From Syngnathus acus (taxonomy: Eukaryota > Chordata > Actinopteri > Syngnathiformes > Syngnathidae): a stretch of 64,000 bases of DNA. The stretch covers positions 6,311,501-6,375,500 of the forward strand of contig NC_051103.1 in NCBI RefSeq assembly GCF_901709675.1, written 5' to 3'. Every line of letters begins with the position of its first letter. Position 1 is the first letter of the stretch. The notes under the pieces were generated by a model. It was given only the letters and a program-made list of their open reading frames with translations, searched no databases and was not told the origin of the DNA. The translations under genes were made by a program, and so were the position numbers. Of this stretch, positions 31,434 to 43,900 are shown piece by piece.

Positions 31434-31947
31434 TCAACTCAAATTTCCCATTCCTCTGCAGATGGCCGAGGGACCGTTTGAGTTCTCCATGGCGGCGTAA
31501 CCTTGGCCCGCCATCTTGAAACCACGGATTCCAGTGCCTGTTTGCTCTCTGGCAGAAGAGCGGCTACTTTGTCCAGTCTCGACTTCAACGGCACCCCTGC
31601 GGTCCACGCGAGTCGCCAAAGTCTTCGCGGAATGACTCGAAAGGTTTTGGGGATCGAGTCGTGCGGTCGTTACAACGGAGGGCGTCTGAGGGCGAACACT
31701 AATGGGCACGGCGCTCGGAGAGGAAGGGCCGGCGGCGGCGACCAGACACCCCCCTGGGTTCTGCGTATCCAAACGCTTTCCCTCAAGGTCGCTCGCCTGC
31801 AGCGAGGGGATGATGGGAACGGAACGGGCGCGCGGCGAGGACGGAGGGAAGCAGCATCCTTTATCCAGACGAGTGCAAGGCACCTCGGTCCATCCCCTTC
31901 TCCCGGCAAAGTGAGATGTCCCGCCGAGCAGGGCGCCGACCTTTCCC
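31434..31947 (-). CDS. nrg3: last nrg3 coding exon, divergent cytoplasmic tail
   Basis: The acceptor is a tandem CAGCAG; using the second AG gives phase 2, as needed after exon 33262-33444. The frame stays open for 170 codons. SSPRARSVPIIPSL anchors it to the conserved STRASSVPIIPS of mammalian NRG3. The segment after it is only weakly similar: VPISV and VETG align loosely with family motifs, and the C-terminal GMGNLS does not resemble the mammalian end. Confidence 0.75.
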
Positions 31948-34900
31948 CTGCTGGCATCACACCTTGAGGCGGGAGAGAATGAAACGGGAAATAGAGAGAA
32001 AGTCATTGCCATGGCGACCTTTACACATATTTCACGTGGAAAGTACGTCAAAATTCTGCACCCCCCCCTCCCATCCGCCCGCCGTCTTCATTCTTGTTTG
32101 TAGTCGATCTAATTGAATTACGTCTCGGCTCCCCTCGGTATTAGAAGGGGGAAATGCAAGCTGGAGGTAAATCCGGCAAAAGCAAAACACATCTAAAAAT
32201 AAACCCGGTTGCAAAAGTTGCCTTCAGTTGGCCTTATCTGTGACGGGTAAATATGTTTTGATGCTGGATAATAAAAGTGACAAGACTCAGCGGGGGATTT
32301 GTTGTCTCCAAATGGGAAAATGTGCAGGGGCACTTCCCGACTTTCTGCTCAACCCTGTTTTTACACCCCCCCCCCTCATTTTTATCCTCCTCTTTTGCTG
32401 CACTATCGTCACAATCTCCCCTCACTTTACCTCCCACTACTCCTATCCAGAGATGAGACGGCGTATCCATGGCAACTGCGAAGAAGGGAGGAGTGGGGTG
32501 AGGAGTTGGGGAGGGGTGGGGGGTGTCTGCTCTGAAGCTTGGTGTTGTATTGCTGCTCAGTCCAGAAATAGGTCACTTGAACCTGCTAGAGGGACATCTG
32601 GAACTGCATCGATGGCTAATTGGATTGAAATGTGTTCAACTGACTAGTTAGCTTCAATCGCTCGTGGCTCATTTGCTTTTCCGTGAGTAGACATATCTAC
32701 TCATCGGCCTTAAATTAATAAAGTACTTTTTTTTTTGGGAGAGAGGGGGGGGGGTCTGGTCCATGAAATTTGAAGCGGTGAAAAAAGTAAGGCTGAATCT
32801 CTGGAGTATTTGTGGAAATGGCATCAGAAGTACAGCAGAACATGACGGCGAGTGTCTGTTGAGTGACTGATGAGAGCACATTTCACACTCATTCCCTTTC
32901 AAAATGGAGACAAAAGCCCTGACCTCAATTGGGGATACGCCGATGCTGGGACTGCTCGGTTTTGACAAGCTTTGTTGAAGGGGAAAAAAAAAATAGGTCA
33001 TATAAAGAGTTTGGGAAGTTGCCGTGATGTTCAATCAGAGGCGCCTCGCTAATAGGAGCGTCGCCGGGGACGCCGCCGCTCGCTTTAATGATCAAGTTGC
33101 ACAGTCTGACAGCAAACGAACTAGCTTTCGGAGTGACGGCCCGACAAGCAGCTCGAGTCAAGGGTGTCAGGTTTTTCTCACTGGCATCTTCTGAGTTTTT
33201 TTTTTTTACGTGGTGGTTTAGCTGAAGTTTGGGAAATACTCCTTGAGAAGGCCAAGTGTACCTCCTGAAGGACTCAGAGTGGCCGGGGCGCTCCTCCCGC
33301 AGGTGCTTGTAGATGTGAGAAGACGTTCGCGAGGCGTCCGCCAGATTGGACCGCAGCTTCATCTTTCCTCTAGAAATGGGCGGCGTCCTGAAATGATTGG
33401 TCTCCTTGCGTCGTAGCGCCGGGCTGAGCGAGAGGGAACTGCTCCTGGAAGCACAGAAGAGGAAACGTCGGCGTGGGTGGATGAATTTCGGGGATTTAAC
33501 GTAATAAGCTGCGCGGCCGTACCGATTCAATAATCCCTTGTAAAATCTTTATCTCATCCTTGTTTGGATTGACCTTTCGGCTAAACGCCCAAACGGAAGC
33601 GGGAGGAATTTACAATGTTCGTTAAAAACGTGGCAGGGATATGATAATTATGGGAAACAGATGTCATTCATCAGTTCTACTTTTTTTCGCATTTTCATGC
33701 AGTGGTGCCCGAGGAGCGAGGAGAAAGAAGGGAGGAAAGCTGAGGGAGGCTCATAAAAGTGCCGTCCGTGGCTTTGCAGGTGTTCGGGCGGCCATAAATC
33801 AACACGGCGGGCATGCCGCCGATGGCACCGCGGGAAAAGTCAAAGAAGAAGGTCAGAAGAAGAACAAAAGAAAAAAAAAGTGTGAAGCATTTCTGTCAAG
33901 TGAAGGGAGAAAATAGACTTTCACGACACATAAAAAAAAAATCTGTCATTGGTGGTCAATCTTAAAAGCTATAATTGAAGAAATCACAGTGTCCGAAGAA
34001 AAACAACCAATCCAAGAGGGAAGGCATGGCTGATGAGATGTCAATCAAACACAGATTTAAATTGTGCATTCCAAAAATATCATGGTTCAACCGAGTTGTT
34101 TGACAATGACATCGTTTTCCTCACGATTGTTTTTTTATTTTGCATGAAACAGATGCCAGGTTTACCTAAAACAAGATGCCCCCTGGGACCAAAACTCTCG
34201 ATTCATCAAGAGCTGCTTTGTTTTTGTTGAACGGCGGTAGCAGCGTGTTAACACGTTCTTCTCGCCGTCGTTCGCTCAGCTTGATATTTGGCGACGAGGA
34301 TATTGAAGTCGATGCGCAAAGGTTTGGAGCTCGTCTGTGCGAGCACATTTCCCGCAGTTTTGAAGCCTAATAAAAATAGAATAAAATAAAAATCGACCTC
34401 AGCTGCAGCTGTTCAGCCATTTTTGATTGTGGATTGTGTTTTATCACTCTTGTTATTGTTGCCGACATCTCAGGAAGTCGAGATCATAAAAAAAAAAGCA
34501 AAGGCTAGATTCCAAAACAAGCATCCTGATGTGACCCGCTCGCAAGCCCAATTAATCCTACGCCAACGGATCACTCGTTTTACGTATTTTATTGAACTGA
34601 ACCCGAGCCAAGCGCGAAGTTGCCAATAAATATATTTCTACTTTCACTTCATTGATTAAGCCCTCACGAGTTCTTCATAATTCAATTATGACATTCAAAT
34701 GTTCAAAGCGGCCGGCCGACACGCCATCAACTGACGAGCGGCGCCATCATTACACATCGATTGGCAAAAACGTTACGTGCGTCAAACTTTGCGAGGCGAG
34801 TCGCTCGGGAGCCGGCGAAGTGCTTTTATTCGCCGCGCATCACTCTTATGAAACGATTGATCGAGGCGCTCATTGATCTGCCGGGATACGAGTCCGAGGA

Positions 34901-37900
34901 ACAAAAGAGATGAGCCCGATTGTTGCTCTTGTACACCTGCTCCCGTAAAAGAAGACTTGTTTTGTTCCTTTCCTTTGTTTATTACCTCAGTAACTACGCG
35001 GCGCCTTTTTTCTTTCAATTTCATACACAGGAGCAATTCTGCTGGAAAATGAATGCGAGTATCCACAAATAGCGCCTGCGGGCATTTTGTCTACGGCGGA
35101 TCGGGGAGACGTCAATTGGCTGGAAAGCTTTATTTGGAATAACACTGCAACAGCGGTGCTGCTATATTACAATTATGGATGGATCTAGCGTGGAGGGAGC
35201 AACACGTTCTAAAGCGACCACACTATCACAAAGCCCCATCTTCAAGCTCGCTGTCACGTCGGGTTTTAAAAAGAAAACGTATATAGCTTTCTCTCCATGG
35301 CGTGCATGCACTCGTGGCCGACAACGAGGCGCTCTAAAGCCATCGCGCCAGCACAAATCCCCCATTCACACACTTTTATTTTTATATATGATTTTCAAAT
35401 TTTATTTGCTATATATTTTTACATCGCTTTCTCTCATGCACTCGTGGCCGACAACGAGGCGCTCTAAAGCCATCGCGCCAGCACAAATCCCCCATTCACA
35501 CACTTTTATTTTTATATATGATTTTCAAATTTTATTTGCTATATATTTTTACATCGCTTTCTCTCATGCACTCGTGGCCGACAACGAGGCGCTCTAAAGC
35601 GTGAGCAAAAAGAAACCGGCTGGGATGCTTAGTATGGAGTAGGTACGCTTTGGGTCATCCTGACAGCTTTTTATGAGCCTTTTTATCCGGGATGGCTCAC
35701 AGTGCGCCGCACTTTCTCGGGTCAATAGCCGAAAACATCTCCAAATCATCCATCAGAGTCTAATTCGACTCCGCCTCGTCCGACTCCGACAAGCGGAAAC
35801 AAATGATTGACTGTCCGTTGCCCCGGTTGAAACACCTGCGTGGCGCGGTGGAGCCCCCCCCCCCCCCAGGAATTTGTTGCCTGTCAGCCGTTGGTCCGCA
35901 ATCAGCCGCCACATCCTGCGTGTCCTTGCTCTATCACGCCCAAAGCTGCACTCATCACACCGACTTTAAATAAACGCGCGGCGTTTTATGCACCGTCTTG
36001 TCTTATTTGCATCCCATTACGTGGCAGATTTACGGCCGTCTTTGCGGCGCTGCCCATAATTAGGACAAGAGCCATACATCAAGCGGGAAGCAGACATTTA
36101 CCGTCACTCATTTCTGGTGATTTGCCAGCAGTGAGTACGAGCGAGCGAGCGGCGCCTGCCCGCCTGCGGGACGACGAGCGAGTTGCGTCGCTTGCCTGAC
36201 ATGAATGTTATTACGCGCCAGAGTGAGTTGGCAGACGTTTGGCAGAGGCAAAAAAGAGGTAAAATAAAAACACAAACACTTTTCCGTTGACTTCCCAGAC
36301 GAGGAGGTTATTGTTGCACGCGCCAGCCGCATCACACTCCCCCTTGTCCCGCTAGCTATGTTTACAAAGCACAAGCACCTCCGAGATCACTCACAGCCAA
36401 GATGAGGCATTTTGCTCAATATTTTCTCGGATGAAGCAGGGCGAGGACTGGCAAAGCTCTAAAATGAAAAAAAAAAAAAAACGGAACCTTGAAAGCCGCA
36501 TCCACTCGACAAAGACAAAGCGGGATCCATTTCACGTGAAAATTACCCAGCACACAGTGCGGCATCCGTCACAATTGCACACATCATGGCTTTTGTGTCG
36601 AAAGGTCAGCAACATATTGCGGCTTGATTGCTTTCCTCGCGTGAGCGATGCGCCGCCGTTTTCACCTGAAGCGTTTTCCTTTGCACCGCGCCCTGACGAG
36701 AACTCGCGGCGAGGCCGTGGACGCTCCAGGGTCGGCAGCGCCGTCGTGGGTGCCGCAGGCCTGCAAAGAGACACATGACGTGAGCGTGTGGATTGTGACC
36801 GGGGTTAACGTCTGAGATGACCTTCAGAGGAACAGCTGCTAAATCATCGTGACCAACCGCCGCCTCGCCTCGCCGCAATGACAATACTGTCGTGTCCTTG
36901 TCGTGCTCGGCAATCTCGAAGATTCGTGACACCTTTTGCGTCAAGCTTATTTCAAGTGAGCTACCCTATTTTCATTTTCGAGAAGAATACAGGATCAAAA
37001 ACGACAAGAATCATCTCGTCAATACCTCATTCACCGCCAGTTAATATCTTTGACGTCTAGACGAGTTCAAAATCACCAAAGTAGATTTCGTGGCTTAGGA
37101 ATTCAATTACACTTATGAACTGTAGAGGGAGCCCCGGAGCACTAAAAATCCAATTATCTCTCAATGCCGATTATATTCATACAGCTCCATTTTTAGCAGC
37201 GGTCCACATAAAAACATGCTGCAAGTGATGTAAGACGGCGCAGTGAAAGAGCTCGGGGGTAAATACATAATGTGGGACGAGAGCCCAGTATCAGCGCACT
37301 CCCTAAGGTTTACGTCCCCCGTCAGCGCTCTCGCTCGTATTCCCCTATGCTCGGGCGCTGTCTTTAATTACGCTTTACATTTAAAAGCTCAGATTAGAAG
37401 GGGACGCTTTGTGCACGGAGCAGCACACTGGCCCTCGCAGACAACAATTAATCCCACGTAAGATTACGTTAATGGCTACCCCCCCGTCCCGCTCTCTGTT
37501 GGTCTTATCACAATGAGCAACGTTCTCTGTCAACAATCCCGGGGAAACACCCGCAGGAGCACCCCGGTGAAAATCAGGAGATCATTTTGTTATTCCTGCT
37601 TTGACCTTTTATTGTTCTTGGATGTCGATAGCGTTATCAGCATGTCCCTCGACGTCAATGTTTTGGTTTTCATATTATACATTTAAATAAATAAATAAAA
37701 TAAATTTTGACCTGCAATGGGAATATTAAGGATTTGATTTAAAAATGTAAATAAATAAAATAAAATAAATAAACATTTTGGACCTGCAATGGCGGGAAGA
37801 AAAAGCTTTCCAAATTGTTCAGCCCTAGTCAGAAGTAGGTGGCGTCTCCAAATTCCGTTAACTTGTCAGGGGGACGACAAGGGGAGCACCCATCCGTGCA

Positions 37901-40900
37901 TTTTCTCGCGCTTATCCTGTTCAGGGTCACGGGTGAACTGGAGCTGATCCCAGCTGAATGCTGGAGAATGGCAGTCTCCACGCCGGATTGGTCACCAGTC
38001 AATCGCATCGGGAAACAGACACGGAGAGGGAAGAGAGCCCGACCCGACCGCTCCATCACCGCTGACTCGAGTCGAAGAGTCAAACCGCGAGGCTCCGTTC
38101 GGACTCAGAGCGACGAACAAAAAGGAAGACGTTGCAAGGTGTAACCACTTTGCTAACTTGCCTGTTTGTTTGTGGCCGTGTTTTACGACTCTTTTACACA
38201 GGAGGACACAGGAGCCCAATAAAAAGCTATAGAAAACCTCTGCATTCAGCCTTACATTAATCCTAGCCTTCTTTATGGGCCCTGTTTGGATTCTTAAATA
38301 AACAGCAGTAGGATAATTAAGAACTGCGCACAGCTACACACTTTTTGGCACTGCCTGGTATCTCGGCGTTGTTGCGTAATGGCGCACCTGCATGCAGATT
38401 TGCATAAACTGTTGGCGGCATGACCTGTCAAGCTGCACGATGCTGCCATGTCATTAATTATGGAGATACAAGCCTGTCGCTGTCACTTACAAAACAAGAC
38501 GCCAATTAGATTCGGTAGCCTCTCTAAAGCCTTCAGAAAAGGTTTTAGATGTTCCCTGTGGAACACCTTTTAATGAGACACTTGAAGACCGGGCCAATAG
38601 AAATCAGAGATCCAACCCAGGACCCTGATTTCGAACTATAGGTGACATATTTTAGAGGTTCCAGAACGCAGCCCTGCGGAACACCATGTGGTACTCGCCA
38701 TCGAAAAGTCTCCCGGGTTCTTCCGACCTCTGTTTTTTTTGCCAGTCCATTAGTCAGCACCACATTAACATTATGCTGATGGGAGTTTAATTTCCTTGGT
38801 GACCTCATTCGACACCTGTCGGTGGCACATCATTTTGACATCAGCTCGGCAATCTCATTCCAACAGATATGAATTTGCGCTCATCTCCCTCCCTCCATTC
38901 TCAGCGGCAACAAAGGCTGCTTAGTGTGTGAAATTTCCCTTCCACTTTCATTTGCCATCCTTTGAACAAATCATTTCATATTTGACCCCCCTCGGCTGTG
39001 CAATTCAACGGCCTATTCCGGCACATGTACAGGGACAATATGCGCTGCAGAGAAACAATGTTTTGAGATTATGTTCAAAAAAAATAACAGCAACAGCAGG
39101 CGTTTCCAAGATGGCTGCAAGCCACGGTGCGGTGGCTGGCTAATCTTACCTCGGACTCTGCAGATCATTCCTTCTCCCGGGTGCTTAAGGCCATTGAACT
39201 AACTTAAGCTTCCCTCACACCGCTCTGTTTTTATGTTTGTGTCATCCTGTTCTCCTTGGCATCCTACGAGGTCTTAAAGTAATGTGGAGAAAAAAAGGGC
39301 TTTAAAGTGCCGGGATTGGTTTTGGTGTCAAACTTTGCGGACAGTGGTTTCCGAAATTGTTTTGAGAAGGAGAAATTGTACCCTGCCAAGATGTACGTTG
39401 AACATTTTAACACTTCTCAGCTGTCAACTGTCATTTTAGATGACAGTCAAAAAAAAAAAAAAAAAAAAAGGCTTTTAAGAGTCTGCAAAGTAAGTTTCTG
39501 TGGGTGGGGCTCACTTTCGGGGGTGTTTGTTTCAGAGGTAGACATTGCTAAATTATTGAAGAGCCTCTGTAAGAGCTCCACTCTGCGAGGTACTTACGCA
39601 AAAGAGATGCAACAAACCTGCATTGAACTCGAAAATACTACGGGTTCTCCAGCGACTTTATTGCTTATTAAAAGCAGATGAATGTTTCGGCCTGCCGAAA
39701 CCTCCCTGCAGCCTTTTCAGCCATTTCAAATATGAGCAAGAGTGCTGATTAAATAGAAGAAGCGGCCATTCCTCGCGCAAACAACAAGCCCTGTATTTAG
39801 ACTCACTAATGTATTTTGCACATTGCCATTACATGAGAGAAATAAGGTAGCACATGCAGGACCGGCAATAAAAGCCACGGTCAGTAGACTAGAGATTTTA
39901 TTTATTTATTCATTTATTTGTTTATTTTTATTATTATGTTTTGAGGTTCAGGCTATATGGATAATATGAGGGGTAAAAAACAAAAAAAGGAAGGTCACGA
40001 GGATCGGCTTGAAATGTCCCGGTGTCGTGTTCTTCCTGGCATTAATAATTAAATCCCGTATCTTCATCTACTTTCATCCTCGCAAGAGTCACTTCTTGTA
40101 CAAATGTTCTTGTCTTAGTGTGCATTATGGTTTTTAGCATTTACAAGCAAGAGATACATTATTCAAATGAAGGCACCAGCTAAATGCCATTTATGCAAGA
40201 ATGGTAGTTTCCAGCAAGCAATATTTCTTTCGAAATTGATACCATAGAGCTCTAAAGAGTCTTGAACTTGCCTTGTGGAGCGTGTACTGTGTTCTGAAGG
40301 CAGATTTAGACATCAGACCCGAGGCGTTGATACCGCAGTCCCGCAAGCTGCGACTTTCGGAGAAATGAGCCTGGAGTTTTTGTCGGTGTCTCCTGCAAGT
40401 CAAAAAAATGGAAGCAAAAAGCCATATTAGAATAGAATAGGATGTTACCGTGTCTTCGCCATTCTCATTGAAATAAAAATCAACCAAAGCAACAAATAGT
40501 ATTTTATTTTTATTTGAATCGTATGAAGAAAACGTCTGAATTGCACTTCCCTTCCCTTTGGATTCAACTTTGATCAAATTAAATATTAACAGATTCCTAA
40601 AACTTTGGAATGAAATGTTAATTTGCCATTAATAGTTCATCTTAAAAAACATGGGGGGGCTGCTAAACTCTCCGCAGCGCTGCATACTAATTACTTTCTG
40701 ACTAAAAGGCATGGAAACAAGACGGTATTGTTTCACACAAAGTTTTAAAACTTTTCAACGAAAATAATCATCAGGATATGTAGGGATTAGATTTTCAACC
40801 GAAACCGAAGCCGAGCAAATTGATTCGGGCCGCGTGCTGGGTCACGCCGAGCCATTTGTGGCGGAGCCCGCCAGAGCGCCGCAGTACAGCAAAGCCAACC

Positions 40901-43900
40901 CGATTCTTATTTATCAAGACACATTCAATTAAGACAATTTATAAGCGGCATTAACTCCTTCCCCCTTACAGACCGCTCTTAATTCTCTTTGTCTGCATTC
41001 CTTTTCCTTTCTGCTTCTCTGCATGTGAGTAATTGAGGTTGGCAGGCTGATTCAGCAGCCATTCACAAAATCTTTTCATTTCCAATCAATTCCCTCCAGT
41101 GAAAAGATTAAAAATTTCCCACCATTATACCGCCCTCATTAACCGTTTTGTAACATATTTTGCTGCAATATAAATATAAATAAATAAATGTAAAAAATAT
41201 ATATAAATATTTTATATAGTTAATATATTTGATATATAAATATAAATAAATAAAGATAAATATAAAGTGATTTTGCTCCAAGAGCCTTTTGCCTCCTCAA
41301 TTATTTGCAAAGTCATGAAACTTACTTGTTGTGCCGGTAGAGAGCCATGCACGCCACTCCGAGGAGACACATCCCCGAGGCGATGCTGAAGATGGACAAC
41401 ACTTGCCTCTGGTAGGTGTCACCGCTCTCTGCGTGGGGAAGAAAATACAGGCCGTTAAATATCGCCAATTGACACACAGGCTACCATCAAATTTGAAGGG
41501 AGGAATTCATCATGCGTCAACCGTCATACAAAGCGCGCACTCGGCATTAGCATGACGCTACCGACGGAGCTTTCAGGAAATGTCATTGTGCGAGATGTGC
41601 TAACTGATGTGAGATAATTGGAGCATTAAGACCAGTTCCAGGCGGAATGGCCGACTAACCTCCGATGGATGTGTCACATCAGCGAGCGAGGCGACGGGGA
41701 ATTTGCAAATGCCGCCGGAGCCTTTTGTCAAGAATGCTGCACATCAGCTGCCGAGGCTTAAGGTCATGAACGGTTGGGACAAGTGGCAGTTTGATCCCGG
41801 CAGAGATAGAAGGGACTGTGCGAGAGTGTTCTTTTAACACTTCTTTTACGGCTCTGACATGTCACCTGTGGCGGACGACGAGGCACTCTAAAGTAGAGAC
41901 GACGCGGGAGTGGACTTGAAGATTAGGCTGCAGGCTGCTGTCTTTTAACTCTATTCAAATAAAGTTGGAAGAATCCCACCTCAAATTGGAATCCCGCTAA
42001 AAGTTACCGGGGACAACAGCGCAGCCCGGATGTGACCTCGGTTGGCACGTCTGCGGTTTTTGAGGCTGTCAACAGAGAGCGGTCCCGGGAGGTCTTTCCT
42101 CATCTGTGCTTGTCTGCTTACGTTTTTATCAAGCCGTCGCAACGGTTGTTTGGGAGCACGCGCGCAGCGGGGTTGAGTGCTTCCTGTGGTCACAATCTTG
42201 TGAGCGCAGCAGGCGTTGAGTTGCACTTTACTTTGAAGACGCGTCCTCTGTTGTGGGCGAGCCAGTGTCAAGAAGTGTCAGCCCTGTCGCCGTCAACTAA
42301 ATCACCTCTCAAGAAGTCTCGGATGAGACGAGACGGAGGCCGGGGGAAAAAAAACAACAACTAAGTGACGTAGGAACCACGCGAGCGATTCTTCTGGTTG
42401 AGGAACATGTGTGTCGGACGTCGCAAAGACGAGTCGGGGGGGGGGGAAATGAAAAACAGTCGGAATGTGCGGACTGCATTCCCTCTGGACAAAGAGCAAC
42501 GTGCTCTTATTACGGCAAAAGAGGTGAGTAATTGTTTCAAAAGATTTGTTATCCACGCGGCGGGCAATAATGTCAGCCCATTCCCATGGCGCATCCAATT
42601 GCATTTTGTATTCCAAACACTTGTTTAGCTCACAAACACGACCCGCTGTCTTTTTTAGCCCCGTTGCTCCGACGCCAAAACAAAAAAGCAACATACACCT
42701 AATTCCTAGCTGCCGTGTTTCCATGACGACCGGCCCACATTCATTTTTTTTTCTTCCCAAGGTGAGGTTGTTGATGTACTATGGATGCTACAATTTTTTT
42801 TTCTTTCCACCACGTCGTTGCCTTACCCATAAACTCAATTCCGAGTTCATCTGCTGTTGGATCGGAGGCCAGATGGAAGCATTGGGGGGGGGGAGAGGAA
42901 AAAAAAAACATGAGTCAAAATTCACCTTCAGACAAGCTTTGAATGCAAACAGGATTAGAGTCATGAAAATAAAAGTTTGCAAAATGACACATTTATGTCA
43001 CGATTGCTGCTGCTGTCTTTTTTTCTCTCCTCCTATTGATTTTAGCTGCAGGCTTTGCGGTAATTGTACCCACTCTGTCTCCCAGCGTCGCTTCCCGATA
43101 CTCGCTAGCTGGTAGCTTCAAGACACGTCCTATCTCATGTACACCCGCGCGCACACACACGTCTCACACACACGTCTCACACACTTTGACATACGCCCTC
43201 GGACAGCTAAGTCGAATCCCAACGCTGCGGGGACTGATAAAAAAGCAGCACTCGTGTTCTTCTCCGTTGCGACAGTGCCCTTTTTTCATGTCACTGTAAT
43301 GTAATCGCATTTAAATTAAAATGAAAGCCCTCAGCGGTAATTGCTTTTCTGACAGAGGTGGGCCCGTTCGGAAACAGAAAAGGCGGCTTGCCGTGCCGCT
43401 GACAGATTATTTGGTGCTTTTGGAAGTCGTAAAAAAAAACGATGGATTTGGATTGCAGAAGTCTGTCATCAATGGGTTACTATGGCAATTAAAGAAATGT
43501 ATTTCCCAATTGCTTGGTAAACATACAATCATTTAAAGACATTAAAAGGCATCCGAAAAGTGCTCGCCAGCACAAAGTGTTTGTTTTGGTCGCAAATGAA
43601 AGAGTCTCCGGGGGCAGGTTGAAAGGCGGTGAGAGCGAGCGGCCATTTTTATTTTTGAGACCACGCCATCCTCATCATTTTTTTTTTTTTTTTGGGAACC
43701 CAATGAACAGCAAGTCCACTTGCAGATTTATCTCCAGCTCCCCTCAAGGATTAATAAACAAATGTCAAGCTTTATTTCACGCTCCATCTGATTCATAGTC
43801 GGGGTTCAGCGTTGTGAATGATTAAAAGCCATCAATTACAGCGGCCGGACGTTATGATTTCAGGTTGGTCAGAAGGTTCAATTTAGAGCTGCAAACGTCC

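Noticed and set aside
31503-31967. 154-codon + strand ORF
   Set aside because: It is opposite the last nrg3 exon, whose SVPIIPS anchor and phase fit show which strand codes.
38547-38808. Possible active LINE
   Set aside because: Only the RT box and a few flanking codons remain. There is no endonuclease, no long ORF and no intact 3' end.
42302-42760. 152-codon - strand ORF near the nrg3 microexon
   Set aside because: It does not overlap the microexon or share its splice sites, and has low-complexity Pro/Phe content without similarity.
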